Assembly: GCA_018970165.1 (NCBI GenBank)
Contig: JAGWWZ010000011.1
Coordinates: 1 to 47,647 of the forward strand
Direction: 5' to 3'
Length of the DNA stretch: 47,647 nt
Origin: Planctomycetota bacterium
GTDB taxonomy: Bacteria > Planctomycetota > Planctomycetia > Pirellulales > Pirellulaceae
A program made the translations under genes and the position numbers. The notes under the pieces were generated by a model. It did not search any database, had not been told where the DNA came from, and saw only the letters and a program-made list of their open reading frames with translations. Below are positions 25,439 to 34,764 of the stretch, one piece after another (positions within the stretch are counted from its first letter, which is position 1; each line of letters begins with the position of its first letter).

Positions 25439-26155
25439 TTACTCCTCGCCCGTGCGGCGATGTTGATCCGAGCACTCGATCGGTTCCACTCCCCATCGTT
25501 GCATCAACTCATGGGGGATACCGAGGTGATCGAGGATGCGGGCGACCATGAAGTCGATTAGGTCGACCAGACTGGTGACCCCGTGATACCAACCGGGCAT
25601 GGCGGGCATGACGATCGCACCAGCCTGAGCGGCACGATGCATGTTCTCAAGTTGGAATACCGACATCGGGGTCTCTCGGGGCACCAAAATCAGTTTTCGA
25701 TGTTCCTTCAGATGAACATCAGCAGCCCGCTGAATGAGGTTGTTTCCCGCTGCATGGACGATGCCCGAAAGCGTCGCCCCCGAACAAGGACATACGATCA
25801 TACCCGCTGTCAGGAAACTACCGCTTGCGATCGGTGTCATGAAGTTTCGGTAATCGTGCACCGTGATCCTGCTGCTACATTCAGCGATTTGTTCATCGGA
25901 AAGAGGGTGCCAACGTCGCTGATGATCTCCGGATGTCACCCACGCGAACTTCAGCATCGGCTGGATATTATCTCGCCGACCACCTAGATCGATCGCGAGT
26001 TCCTGCGCGAGAACCGCACCTGCCGAAGGACTAGTCAACAAATGGATCGATCTGCCCGACAACGCCAATTGTTGCAAAAGCCGCACACCGTACGCCGCGC
26101 CGCTGGCGCCAGTCATCGCGAGAACGATCGGGAGTGAGTTCGCAGAGTTTGCCAT
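25439..26155 (-). CDS. ubiX: UbiX-like flavin prenyltransferase
   Basis: 238 aa from the ATG at 26155, which follows the methyltransferase stop by five bases; an in-frame extension to 26221 overlaps that gene and is discarded. VLAMTGASGAAYGVRLLQ, IVCPCSGATLSGIVHAAGNNLIQRAADVHLKE and LILVPRETPMSVFQLENM match UbiX/Pad1. UbiX makes prenylated FMN for a UbiD-type decarboxylase; in the futalosine pathway the pair is often called MqnL-type. No UbiD-like gene is in this window. Confidence 0.9.
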   Translation of the reverse strand: MANSANSLPIVLAMTGASGAAYGVRLLQQLALSGRSIHLLTSPSAGAVLAQELAIDLGGRRDNIQPMLKFAWVTSGDHQRRWHPLSDEQIAECSSRITVHDYRNFMTPIASGSFLTAGMIVCPCSGATLSGIVHAAGNNLIQRAADVHLKEHRKLILVPRETPMSVFQLENMHRAAQAGAIVMPAMPGWYHGVTSLVDLIDFMVARILDHLGIPHELMQRWGVEPIECSDQHRRTGEE

Positions 26156-26160
26156 AACCT

Positions 26161-26958
26161 TTATTGCGCTGGCTTGCGTCCGATGTAGAGCGTGACAACA
26201 CCCATCGTCATCGGAATCCAACGGACATCCTGAAGACCGGACGCACGCAATCGATCAGCCAGTTGCTTACCGCTCGGAAACTCAATCACACTCTCGGGAA
26301 GATAGCGATACGCATCAGAGGAGTTGCGTGCGACGGAGTTACCGATACGAGGTAACACATGTCGGAAATAGAAATCGTAACCTTGTTTCAGGATCGGCCA
26401 TGTCGGCTTGGAAAATTCCAGAATGGCCAATTGGCCTCCAGGCTTGCAGACTCGCATCATTTCCAGGACACCCGCATCGGTGTCCGACACGTTTCTTAGT
26501 CCGAACGCAACCATCACGGTTTGAAATGCGCTCCCGTCAAAGGGTAGACGCATGGTGTCCGCTTCCAGAAAACGGAGATGGCCGTGTGTGGGAAGGTTCT
26601 TGGATTGTTTTTGTCGGGCGATCTCGAGCATCTCAGCGCAGAAGTCGGTGCCGACGACTTCCGTGCTACCTCCAAGCCGTTTCGAGGCCGATAGGGCCAA
26701 ATCCCCCGTACCAGTGCATACATCCAATACCGGTTCGCCAGGCTTGAGCCCCAGTATTCGGAGAGTCCGCCAACGCCAATAACGGTCGATGTTTAACGAC
26801 AAGACGTGATTGAGCAGATCGTACCGGGGAGCGATCTCCGCAAACATGCGTCGAACGCGATCCCCTGATTTGTCGACGCTTATGCTTTGTGCTTCCACCG
26901 ATAAAACCCTCGAAAAAATGCGTATACGTTGCAACCGCATTTTGTATCGAAAGTTCAC
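26161..26958 (-). CDS. ubiE: MenG/UbiE, demethylmenaquinone methyltransferase
   Basis: 265 aa. Class I SAM methyltransferase: [29 protein letters not shown] is the UbiE hallmark, followed by the SAM-binding [13 protein letters not shown] (motif I), [30 protein letters not shown] and [14 protein letters not shown]. It performs the last step of menaquinone synthesis. The start is uncertain: ATG at 26958 or 26940, with an N-terminal extension of about 20 residues relative to the family core. First gene of the operon that runs through ubiX, mqnP and mqnE. Confidence 0.92.
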   Translation of the reverse strand: MNFRYKMRLQRIRIFSRVLSVEAQSISVDKSGDRVRRMFAEIAPRYDLLNHVLSLNIDRYWRWRTLRILGLKPGEPVLDVCTGTGDLALSASKRLGGSTEVVGTDFCAEMLEIARQKQSKNLPTHGHLRFLEADTMRLPFDGSAFQTVMVAFGLRNVSDTDAGVLEMMRVCKPGGQLAILEFSKPTWPILKQGYDFYFRHVLPRIGNSVARNSSDAYRYLPESVIEFPSGKQLADRLRASGLQDVRWIPMTMGVVTLYIGRKPAQ

Positions 26959-26968
26959 TTCCGAATAG

Positions 26969-26995
26969 GCTTATTCCGGATAAGCTTATGTCCGG
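26969..26995 (-). repeat. Interlocked inverted repeats upstream of the menaquinone operon
   Basis: GCTTAT-TCCGG-ATAAGC (26969-26985) is a perfect 6-bp hairpin. It overlaps the near-palindrome CCGGATAAGCTTATGTCCGG (26976-26995). On the minus strand this reads as two imperfect 16-base direct repeats, each a dyad. It fills most of the 44-base gap between the lipoprotein stop and the ubiE start. Possible operator or processing site. Confidence 0.5.
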
Positions 26996-27002
26996 CCTGA
27001 AT

Positions 27003-27470
27003 TCAGTTCGCGAGCTTCGGAAGAACCGATTCCTGGCGTGTTCCGGCTGGAGTCGGGCTTCCCAGGTAGGAACCTGACGGGATGCTAGTCGAAGTGCTTC
27101 CCGGCGCCATGATCGTTGACGGACTCGTGATTGTCGAACCGCTTGGAACCCCGTCGTAGCTGCCGATGATGACTCCATCGCCACCCACGACATCGTCATA
27201 ACCACCGTACCGAGCACTTTCACCGCAGGGCTGGCACGGCTCATCCATCGGACCGTAGCCACCCTCGCAACCGGCATCGCATGGAGCGCCGACGTTGCTT
27301 GCTCCGCCGAGTCCGCAATTACCGAGACTGCAATTGCCAAGCCTGCAATTGCCGAATTTGCTAAAGGCTCCCTTGAAATGCCCCGTGACTCGCTGAGTCA
27401 GATTGTTACAGGTTTGGCAACCTGTAAATGATAACATCAGAGCCGCAACGACAATCGTCATTTTTCTCAT
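27003..27470 (-). CDS. Small cysteine/glycine-rich lipoprotein
   Basis: 155 aa. MRKMTIVVAALMLSFTGCQ is a lipoprotein signal with a lipobox cysteine at residue 18. A short repeat follows (GNCRLGNCSLGNCGLGG), then Cys-rich and Gly/Ser/Thr-rich low-complexity sequence. Strong ribosome-binding site on the minus strand (GGGGGAG, about eight bases from the ATG). Likely an outer-membrane or surface-attached structural lipoprotein; no enzymatic motif. It is 44 bases upstream of the menaquinone operon on the same strand. Confidence 0.78.
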   Translation of the reverse strand: MRKMTIVVAALMLSFTGCQTCNNLTQRVTGHFKGAFSKFGNCRLGNCSLGNCGLGGASNVGAPCDAGCEGGYGPMDEPCQPCGESARYGGYDDVVGGDGVIIGSYDGVPSGSTITSPSTIMAPGSTSTSIPSGSYLGSPTPAGTRQESVLPKLAN

Positions 27471-27683
27471 GTTCGTTCTCCCCCGAGAATGGCTGGGCTG
27501 TTAGGCCGCAACAGATTTTGACCCGCAACTCTACGTCACTGTTCAGGTCACGCAAACCGAACTCGAAAAAATTCGGAAAATCCTCCTACATTTCCTAACG
27601 CCTGTACTTTTTCTAAGTGGTAGATTTTCGCATCTCTAAAAGAACACTCGATTCTTGCCTTCATTCGCGAAGTCTCGCTGGAC

Positions 27684-28715
27684 ATGCACGGTACTGGAAG
27701 ATTGGTATTTATCCTTGCGATCTCATTTTCCGGGTTTTTCGTTGCAACCACCGCACATACGATCGCGAGCGATTGTGAATTGTCATTGAGTCGCACAACG
27801 CCGAATGACTTGGTCGTTGCTGAAGAGAATGTCGTTGTTGCCAAGCAGGATGCAGTTCTAGATCAAGATGTTTGGGAGTTGTCGACTCGGCATCTAATGG
27901 ATCGTCCCCGTTGTATCGATCCATCCGCACCGGGCTTCCGTGTTCATCGTTTCGAGTCCGGATATTGGCAGCCAAAATCGATAGACGAGGCGTTGGATCT
28001 GGATGGTCGACTACCCATCATCTACGTCCATGGAAACTTCATGACCTACGACAACGCGCGTCGCAGGGTTCTGTTAATCAATGAGTATCTCCAAACTCGC
28101 GCTGCCAGACCGCACCGCTTGATCCTTTTGTCTTGGCCCAGTCAGCGAGAACCGCATCCCCTCTTGGATGTTCGCGAAAATGCGATTGCTTCGGAATGCC
28201 AAGCATTGTACCTGGCATGGATTCTCGAACGACTCGGCGATGCACCGCAGGTGAGTATCCTCGGATACTCGCTTGGAGCAAAATGCGTGACTGGGGGATT
28301 GCATTTGGCATCCGGTGGAACGATTCGGGGACTCCAACACGATTCACTGGAAACCGAAAAAAATCTCCAGTCGACCTATCGGGTCGGCTTCGTCGCACCT
28401 GCGGTCGATCGAACTTGGATGATGCCCTCGGGCAAACATCGCTTGGCGACTCAACGGGTAGAGGGTGTCGTAAATCTTTACAATCATGAAGATCCCGTCC
28501 TGCGACGGTTCCGCTTCGCAGAAAGTGGTTCCCATTCGGTCGCGGCCGGTTATCAAGGATTTATTGGCAATCCACTGATCCGACAGTACGATTGCAATCC
28601 ATGCGTTGGAAAAACCCATGATGAGCAAAGCTACTTCCGGCAATGCCCCCATTTCGGGAAGGTCATCGATCACTTGTTGTGGAACGAATCCGTTGGAGCT
28701 TGCGATAAACCATAG
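27684..28715 (+). CDS. Exported alpha/beta-hydrolase-fold protein
   Basis: 343 aa with an N-terminal hydrophobic signal (LVFILAISFSGFFVATTAHTIAS). LPIIYVHGNFMTYDNARRR and LILLSWPSQREPHPLLDVRENA, then the nucleophile elbow ILGYSLGAKC (Ser196), indicate an alpha/beta hydrolase of the DUF900-like kind. A C-terminal Cys-rich segment (YDCNPCVGKTHDE, YFRQCPHF) follows. Divergent from the lipoprotein gene, and followed one base later by an aminotransferase gene on the same strand. Substrate unknown. Confidence 0.75.
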   Translation: MHGTGRLVFILAISFSGFFVATTAHTIASDCELSLSRTTPNDLVVAEENVVVAKQDAVLDQDVWELSTRHLMDRPRCIDPSAPGFRVHRFESGYWQPKSIDEALDLDGRLPIIYVHGNFMTYDNARRRVLLINEYLQTRAARPHRLILLSWPSQREPHPLLDVRENAIASECQALYLAWILERLGDAPQVSILGYSLGAKCVTGGLHLASGGTIRGLQHDSLETEKNLQSTYRVGFVAPAVDRTWMMPSGKHRLATQRVEGVVNLYNHEDPVLRRFRFAESGSHSVAAGYQGFIGNPLIRQYDCNPCVGKTHDEQSYFRQCPHFGKVIDHLLWNESVGACDKP

Positions 28716-28716
28716 C

Positions 28717-29655
28717 GTGGCACTCTTTTGGGACAATCAAGCCCAAGAGTTTCGCGGATGTTCATTTCAGGATTTATCGCTCCACCCCATGGATCTGGGC
28801 ATCCTTCACGGTGCGATGGTGGTCGAGCGTCTACGAACATTCAACCAACAGCTTCCCGATTCCCTCCCACACTGGAAGCGTCTTTCGCTAGGTTGCCAAA
28901 CACTCGGTATTCGCCATTCATGCTCGGCGGAACGATTCTCTGATGCATTGCTGGAACTTCTCGTTACGAACCGGACCTGGATTGTGCACGAACCGGATGT
29001 TTCGATGATCGCGGTCGCAACTCCTGGTAATCCCGAATTCGGTCTGGGGGACTGCACTCTGTATTTGCACCTGCAGCAACTACCCTGGACTCGCCTGCAT
29101 TCATGGTATCTCGATGGTACGTCGCTCGTCTCCTCGCAATATGCGACCGGAGCAGGTATCAGTTGGCCAGCGCCGATCAAGGTCCGCAATCGGCTCGGGT
29201 ACTACTTAGCCGATCGCGACGCGAAGAAAGGTATTGGTGGTCATGGCGAGAATCCCCGCGGCCTGGGATTGCTCAGGACAGCCACTGGATCTGTGGCCGA
29301 TACATCGGTCGCGAATCTTCTGATGATTGATGCAAACGACACATGGATCTCGCCGCATCCGAGTACGGTTATGCTGGGAACCAGTTTTAGGTTTTGCGAA
29401 TCGCTCCTCGCCGAAACGGAGACTCGGATTTTCTTTCGAGACATCTGCTTCGAGGAATTAGGGCTCGCAAAAGAATTGATTCTGGTTGGCAACACCGGAT
29501 GCGTTTGGCACGCATCCGAATGGGATGGCCAATCGATAGGCGATGGTCGAGCAGGCTCTCAGTGCAGACGACTTCAGGATTTGTGGATCAAGCGACTAGG
29601 ATTCGATTGGCTGCATCAAGGATCAGTCTCACAGTCTCGAACCGCCAAGCCATGA
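28717..29655 (+). CDS. Class IV aminotransferase-like PLP enzyme (PabC/BCAT/DAAT fold)
   Basis: 312 aa from a GTG at 28717, two bases after the preceding stop; a TTG at 28699 is an alternative. The fold-type IV pattern is visible: LGILHGAMVVERLRTF, IKVRNRLGYYLADRDAKKG with the probable PLP lysine (Lys155), and VADTSVANLLMIDANDTWISPHPSTVMLGTS, equivalent to the VTE-S-NLF / P-LPG region. The usual Glu of that region is Asp195 here. The protein may be a 4-amino-4-deoxychorismate lyase-like enzyme or an aminotransferase; the sequence does not decide. Probably co-expressed with the hydrolase gene. Confidence 0.75.
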   Translation: MALFWDNQAQEFRGCSFQDLSLHPMDLGILHGAMVVERLRTFNQQLPDSLPHWKRLSLGCQTLGIRHSCSAERFSDALLELLVTNRTWIVHEPDVSMIAVATPGNPEFGLGDCTLYLHLQQLPWTRLHSWYLDGTSLVSSQYATGAGISWPAPIKVRNRLGYYLADRDAKKGIGGHGENPRGLGLLRTATGSVADTSVANLLMIDANDTWISPHPSTVMLGTSFRFCESLLAETETRIFFRDICFEELGLAKELILVGNTGCVWHASEWDGQSIGDGRAGSQCRRLQDLWIKRLGFDWLHQGSVSQSRTAKP

Positions 29656-29699
29656 GAATGATCAACTAGCCGCCTAATCACAGGGCCACTTAATTTTAA

Positions 29700-30479
29700 T
29701 TACCGGGCCGCTTGATCACCCGGCCGATGTTCCGGTACGGCTGCTGTATCCAGGAACCAAAGAAGGAGGCCTTGCTCCGGTTGAATCTGTTGTGCGGGGT
29801 ACAACCGCGTTTGCTTGGGCCCGTGCCAAACCACCTCCACGGCGGCTTGTTTCGATGCTCCGCAAACGATGAAGGCAACTTGTTTGGCTGCATTGAGCAT
29901 AGAAAAAGTCATTGTCAATCGATAAGAGTCCATTTTGGGGACGTAGTTCGAGACGAACAACTGGTCATCAACTTCCAACGCCGATGTTTCCGGAAAGAGG
30001 GATGCGGTATGGCAGTCATCGCCGAGCCCCAGCAACACGATATCCAGCGAGGGAACAGACTCCGATGGATCCTCAGTGTGCACTTCTTTACGGAGCGTTT
30101 CGCTATAGACGCGGGCTGCTATTTCCGGTTGTGACGGCAAGATCGGCACAGGAAAAAATTTCGGCACACAGCTGGGGTCCCCAACTGCTTGGGCAGGATC
30201 TAACCACGCTTCCTTCACCATACGAAAGTTGCTTTCGGGATGATCTGCATCAACATTCCGTTCATCCCCCCAAAATAGCTGAACTCGCGACCAATCGAGA
30301 CTGTGGAGTTCGGTTTCGGCCAAGGTTGCGTACAATCTTTTTGGGGTGGTCCCCCCGGAGAGTGCGATCGAGCAGGTCGATTGCCCTTGAAGAACGATCC
30401 GAATCGAGTCAATTAGCCATTTGGCGACGGCGCGGGTCACCTCTTCCTGGCTCGGTTTGATTATGATTTGGGTACTCAT
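29700..30479 (-). CDS. pgl: 6-phosphogluconolactonase
   Basis: 259 aa. CSIALSGGTTPKRLYATLAE, VQLFWGDERNVDADHPESNFRMV and LDIVLLGLGDDCHTASLFPET are the standard motifs of the Pgl/DevB family, which hydrolyses 6-phosphogluconolactone in the oxidative pentose phosphate pathway. It has a textbook ribosome-binding site on the minus strand (AGGAGG, eight bases before the ATG). It is divergent from the pseudokinase gene with only about 60 bases between starts, and its 3' end faces the aminotransferase gene. Confidence 0.95.
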   Translation of the reverse strand: MSTQIIIKPSQEEVTRAVAKWLIDSIRIVLQGQSTCSIALSGGTTPKRLYATLAETELHSLDWSRVQLFWGDERNVDADHPESNFRMVKEAWLDPAQAVGDPSCVPKFFPVPILPSQPEIAARVYSETLRKEVHTEDPSESVPSLDIVLLGLGDDCHTASLFPETSALEVDDQLFVSNYVPKMDSYRLTMTFSMLNAAKQVAFIVCGASKQAAVEVVWHGPKQTRLYPAQQIQPEQGLLLWFLDTAAVPEHRPGDQAAR

Positions 30480-30538
30480 TAGGGGTTCCTCCTGGAACGA
30501 ATCGGTATTTGCATCACGCTCTGTGTAAGGGAAACGGT

Positions 30539-33500
30539 TTGAGCAGGCAAGTCACGACAGCTCAATTATGGGAATCCATCCGCACAGCAGGGCTCGCCTC
30601 TGCGGACGATTGCCGTAAGTGGGCGAAGGGTGTTACCGAAGCTTTAGGGAAATCGATCGCCTCGGATCCCGAACAACTGGTCGCATCGTTGGTCAAGTTC
30701 GGGTATCTGACAGCTTACCAGGGAAACGTGCTTTATAGGTCCCTGCCCGATCCTCTTCTCCTCGACGGAGTGCGAATCGAGAAATCGCTCGAGGACACGC
30801 TCGGGGAAAACTGGTACGAGGGACGAATCATCCCGAACCATGGCGAGAGACCCAAACTTGGCTCCGGAGAGCGTGTATGGGTTGCGGCTCTGTCGATGGA
30901 AGCCATGTCATCTCCAACCGTAAAGGCTTGGCCCCCCAGTGCGGCCTGGGCTGAACTTCATACGCGAGTCGCTGCGCCGCAACTCGATCGCTGGCGAAAT
31001 TCCGGAGCCACACTCCAACATTTGTATGCAACGGTAGAGCCATGGACGTCGAAATCGTTGGCCTCCGAACTCGAACTTGGGCCGATGCACATCGAGCAAT
31101 CCCTGCGAATGATGCACGATGTAGCCACAGGTCTGCAGGCACTGCATGAGGCTGGTCTTGTGCACGGGCACCTGAGCCTCGATTCCATTCTCGTCGAATC
31201 GAATGGCTCGTTCCGATTGCGTCGAGACCCTCTCTTCCCTCCCTGCTCTCCCTACCATGCGACTCATCCTTCACTGATTCCGCATTCCCACCCGCTGCTT
31301 GCGATTGCCGCGCCTGAGTTGGCACTCCCCGATTCGCTTCCCTCAGCACAATCGGATCTCTACGCCCTGGGCTGTGTATGGTATCGCAGCATCACGGGCG
31401 CTTGGCCCGTGGAACCCTCAGTAGGCTCATCTGCTGTAAGCTGGGGCGCTTTGCACGCAAGAATCACGCTCCAAGCCCCCAGAACATTACAGCAAATCGC
31501 TGGCAAATGTCTCCTCCACTTGGTTGCCAAGGATCCAGTCGCCAGATTCCCCTCCGCAAAAGCTTTCCTGAATGCGTTGACCACCGAACCAAAGGTTCAG
31601 CCGATAGAGAGCCAAGAGTACGCGAAAGATGTCCCCACAGTAGCGCCGGTAGTGAGAGAACCTGTCTCGAACTACACAACCAAAGCATCTCCATCGAAGA
31701 CCGCTGAGAATAAGCGTCCGGAGCAACGGAATCCTCCTGCCCCCAACACTCCACAAAGCACAACGATCGACAAGCCCGTTGTTCCGCAATCTGTCTCAAG
31801 AAAGCCTGTCGCGGAGGATGCCGTCGAAAAGATAGCTTCCGAGATTCGAGACAAAAGGGGACGCATCGGACCGCGGGCTCCGTACCGTACCCAGAGCCCC
31901 AAGACCCAGAGCCCCAAGGAACCGATCGTCAATCCTGGAAACCAAGGACCCAAGTCCACTTCGGAGCAGCCTTTAGTTCAAAGCTCTGAATCGAGTTCCC
32001 AGTCTGCTGCGGAAACGAGCGTTCCGATTGGCGATCCTTCCACAACGGAATCTCCGGGCATTGACACCGTGCCACCGAGCGCACCACCAAAAAAGATCAA
32101 ACGGAAACGACCATCCACCAAAGGAAAGAAAGTAGGCGGGAAATCCAAGACCAAGGGAAAGAAGGGAAGACCTTTCTGGTTGCTGCCAGCTCTGATCACT
32201 GGCTCATGCGTTCTCATGCTGGGGTTGCTCCTCATCCTGCGCAATAATGCTCCGAGCGTTGTGACTATTGAAAACAACGCCAACAAACCGAAAAACAACG
32301 CCGCAGCAAAACCTATCGAGTCGAACAAGGATCTTGCCAAGGTCAACGCTACAGCAGTCGATCCTATGTCGGAACGTTTCGAAATTCGAGCCGACGACGG
32401 CAAGGTGCCATGGGCACCCCCAACTGCGGGTCCCGCATACAACGCCGACCTACTGCCGATGGGTATCGAAACGCTGGTGTATCTTTCGCCGCGTACTTGG
32501 CAACATCAAGGGCCTATCGGACCTATGATCGGATGGTGGGATTCCCTCGCCTCCGAACCTCGAGCTAAGTGGTGGCCGGAGATAGCGAGCCTATCTGAAT
32601 CCTTAGAACAAGTTACCGTTGCATGGTACCCGGGCAAAGAAGCGAGTACTGCTCGTTATGCAGTACGTTTTGCATTCAAGGAACCGAGGAAAATTCTGGA
32701 TGTGATCGACACGTCGGAATGGTCCCCCAAAGCCTTCACCGGCGGGGCTGAAGGAGGGCGTGGTTCGATGTGGACGCGCAAGGATGGTGGGGATCTGGAT
32801 GCGATGCTTTGTGACGACTCGAGCGCATCTCCAAGTGCAGTTACGAAGTATGTCACGTTCGGTCCATCGGATCTTTTGGAAACTATTTTGGCAACCAAGG
32901 AAACGCCCTTTGTAATGCGTCGCCAATTGGACATGTTGCGTCAGGCGTCGGACAGTTCATCGGACATTACGCTCCTTGTCGCACCGAGTTTTATCTACGG
33001 CGATGGCAAGGAAATCCTAGGACCGGAGAGCCCCAAGATTCTCAGCCTGCTGAGCCAATTGGTAGACGACAAGGTTCAGGCATTCATGCTACGAGCCCAA
33101 TGGGACAAGGACTGGTATATCGAATGGAGATCGCTGGGAAATGATCTGCAGGCTGCGACGAGAAATGCGGCTAACGTGAAAGCCCAAATCGAAACCGCGT
33201 CGAATCAGCTCGAAACAGCCTTAGTCACACTGCCCGCAGACCCCTACTGGCGTGCGATCGCTAACCGTTTTCCGCAAATGCTTCGAACGCTTGCGAAGTG
33301 GATGCGAACCGGAGCCGAAGACGGACAAGTAGTCGTCAATGCCTACCTACCCCAAGAGGCGGTCTCCAATCTTGTCATCGGCTCATGGATGGCCGCGCAG
33401 AGAGATTGGAACTCGGTTGCCTCCGCACCCACCGCAACGAAACCAACCGTGCCTACCAAGAGTATCGAGCAATGGCTGGAAACTCCCATCACCCTCAGAA

Positions 33501-33877
33501 TTGAACAGGACTCGCTGGAAAATGTCCTACAATCTATTGCAACAGAGTTGAAAGAAGCTAGCAACTCGCAAAGTGATCCGTTGCCGATGGCGATCAACGG
33601 AACCGCGTTCCAGAAGGATGGGATCACGCGAAATCAACAGGTTCGCAATTTCGAATACGCAAACACCCCCGTGCGACAGGTCCTCACAGCCCTGGCAAGA
33701 CGAGCGAACCCTGTAACCACCGTACAGGCTCCCAATGAGAAGGACCAAAAGGTGGTTTGGATCGTACTCGATGATCCCGCCACGCCGAGCAAGAGAAAAC
33801 TGGATTTCACCACGCGAGCGTGGACGGATACAAATAAAGCTACTCTTCCAACGGAATTTTTGTTGCCCAACAACTAG
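30539..33877 (+). CDS. Large membrane protein with N-terminal Ser/Thr pseudokinase domain
   Basis: 1112 aa from a TTG at 30539 with AAGGGA six bases upstream; a TTG at 30509 in frame lacks such a site. Residues about 55-355 follow the eukaryotic-type kinase layout (GLVHGHLSLDSILV for the catalytic loop, AAPELALPDSLPSAQSDLYALGCVWYRSITGAWP for the APE/F-helix part), but the HRD aspartate is His211 and no DFG is seen. No glycine-rich loop or clear VAIK lysine was found. A Pro/Ser/Lys-rich linker leads to one membrane helix (about 546-568), then an about 540-residue, probably periplasmic part without a recognised domain. Planctomycetes carry many such kinase-like receptors; this one is likely a non-catalytic scaffold or sensor. 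Confidence 0.8.
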   Translation: MSRQVTTAQLWESIRTAGLASADDCRKWAKGVTEALGKSIASDPEQLVASLVKFGYLTAYQGNVLYRSLPDPLLLDGVRIEKSLEDTLGENWYEGRIIPNHGERPKLGSGERVWVAALSMEAMSSPTVKAWPPSAAWAELHTRVAAPQLDRWRNSGATLQHLYATVEPWTSKSLASELELGPMHIEQSLRMMHDVATGLQALHEAGLVHGHLSLDSILVESNGSFRLRRDPLFPPCSPYHATHPSLIPHSHPLLAIAAPELALPDSLPSAQSDLYALGCVWYRSITGAWPVEPSVGSSAVSWGALHARITLQAPRTLQQIAGKCLLHLVAKDPVARFPSAKAFLNALTTEPKVQPIESQEYAKDVPTVAPVVREPVSNYTTKASPSKTAENKRPEQRNPPAPNTPQSTTIDKPVVPQSVSRKPVAEDAVEKIASEIRDKRGRIGPRAPYRTQSPKTQSPKEPIVNPGNQGPKSTSEQPLVQSSESSSQSAAETSVPIGDPSTTESPGIDTVPPSAPPKKIKRKRPSTKGKKVGGKSKTKGKKGRPFWLLPALITGSCVLMLGLLLILRNNAPSVVTIENNANKPKNNAAAKPIESNKDLAKVNATAVDPMSERFEIRADDGKVPWAPPTAGPAYNADLLPMGIETLVYLSPRTWQHQGPIGPMIGWWDSLASEPRAKWWPEIASLSESLEQVTVAWYPGKEASTARYAVRFAFKEPRKILDVIDTSEWSPKAFTGGAEGGRGSMWTRKDGGDLDAMLCDDSSASPSAVTKYVTFGPSDLLETILATKETPFVMRRQLDMLRQASDSSSDITLLVAPSFIYGDGKEILGPESPKILSLLSQLVDDKVQAFMLRAQWDKDWYIEWRSLGNDLQAATRNAANVKAQIETASNQLETALVTLPADPYWRAIANRFPQMLRTLAKWMRTGAEDGQVVVNAYLPQEAVSNLVIGSWMAAQRDWNSVASAPTATKPTVPTKSIEQWLETPITLRIEQDSLENVLQSIATELKEASNSQSDPLPMAINGTAFQKDGITRNQQVRNFEYANTPVRQVLTALARRANPVTTVQAPNEKDQKVVWIVLDDPATPSKRKLDFTTRAWTDTNKATLPTEFLLPNN

Positions 33878-33976
33878 CGGTCGAACATCGACTTGCGTAT
33901 CTGCGGCCGTCGGAAAGTTCCGTTCGCATGCTCCCCACGCTGCAGAGGATCCCGGTAACTGCGATGATCGATAACG

Positions 33977-34579
33977 ATGAGCGATGACCATGAGCGGGCA
34001 ATCAACCCGTATCAACCACCGGCCGAGGACAACCCTGCGCTCGAGCCTCTTTTGCTCGGTCCACCCCACTTGGTCCGAGCGGCCTTCGCAAGGGACGAGA
34101 AAAAGCTCAAGTGCTGCCTTATCCTTTACCTGATCGCAGGCACCATCGCCGCAATCCCGGCAACTGGAGCGGTGACCGGAGGCCTGATCATGCTTGCTAC
34201 GCCGTCATTGAGTCAGAACCGTGAATACCATATGCAAATCCTCGCTGCAGGTATCGCCTTCAGCATCTTATCGCTAGCGTACTACTGGACAGCCCTGGGG
34301 ATTTATCAACTCATACCATTTGCTACCAGACTGGGTATCGCACTCATTCTCCCCATCCTTGCCTTCGCACCGTTCGGAACGCTTGCTGGATGGCTCGCTC
34401 TGAATCAACTTACTTCTTCTTCGACAAATCTCATTGTCACCAAGGAGTACCGTTCGATCGTGCGATGCACCGCCATGCCGCGTGAACGTCCATCACTAGC
34501 TCTCATCGGCTTGATCGCCAGTCAAATCATGGTGGCTTTGCAAGTCCTGGTGCTGTGTGTCATTGCAGCCTCGCGATAG
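33977..34579 (+). CDS. NPYQPP-motif integral membrane protein
   Basis: 200 aa with NPYQPPAEDNP near the N-terminus, a motif common in planctomycete membrane proteins, and four to five hydrophobic segments (about 47-80, 87-115, 118-145, 175-198). No enzymatic motif. Located 99 bases after the pseudokinase gene on the same strand. Function unknown. Confidence 0.72.
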   Translation: MSDDHERAINPYQPPAEDNPALEPLLLGPPHLVRAAFARDEKKLKCCLILYLIAGTIAAIPATGAVTGGLIMLATPSLSQNREYHMQILAAGIAFSILSLAYYWTALGIYQLIPFATRLGIALILPILAFAPFGTLAGWLALNQLTSSSTNLIVTKEYRSIVRCTAMPRERPSLALIGLIASQIMVALQVLVLCVIAASR

Positions 34580-34764
34580 CTCGTTTTGTTGTGCTCTCGA
34601 ATCGCGTTCGAACGTCCGGCGAGCATTTGCGCTAGGGAGCAGAGTTTGTATGGCTACTACTATTTCTTGTTTTAGTCGTCATACTACACAACCGCGGTTT
34701 CGTTCGTATCCTCGATTGAGATGTATTGGTCTTGAAAGTCCACGGAATAAGGATCGATAGATAA

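Noticed and set aside
29656-29699. Bidirectional terminator between the aminotransferase gene and pgl
   Set aside because: Only an AT-rich palindrome (TTAATTTTAATTA) and a short G/C inverted repeat reaching into pgl; no convincing stem plus T-run.
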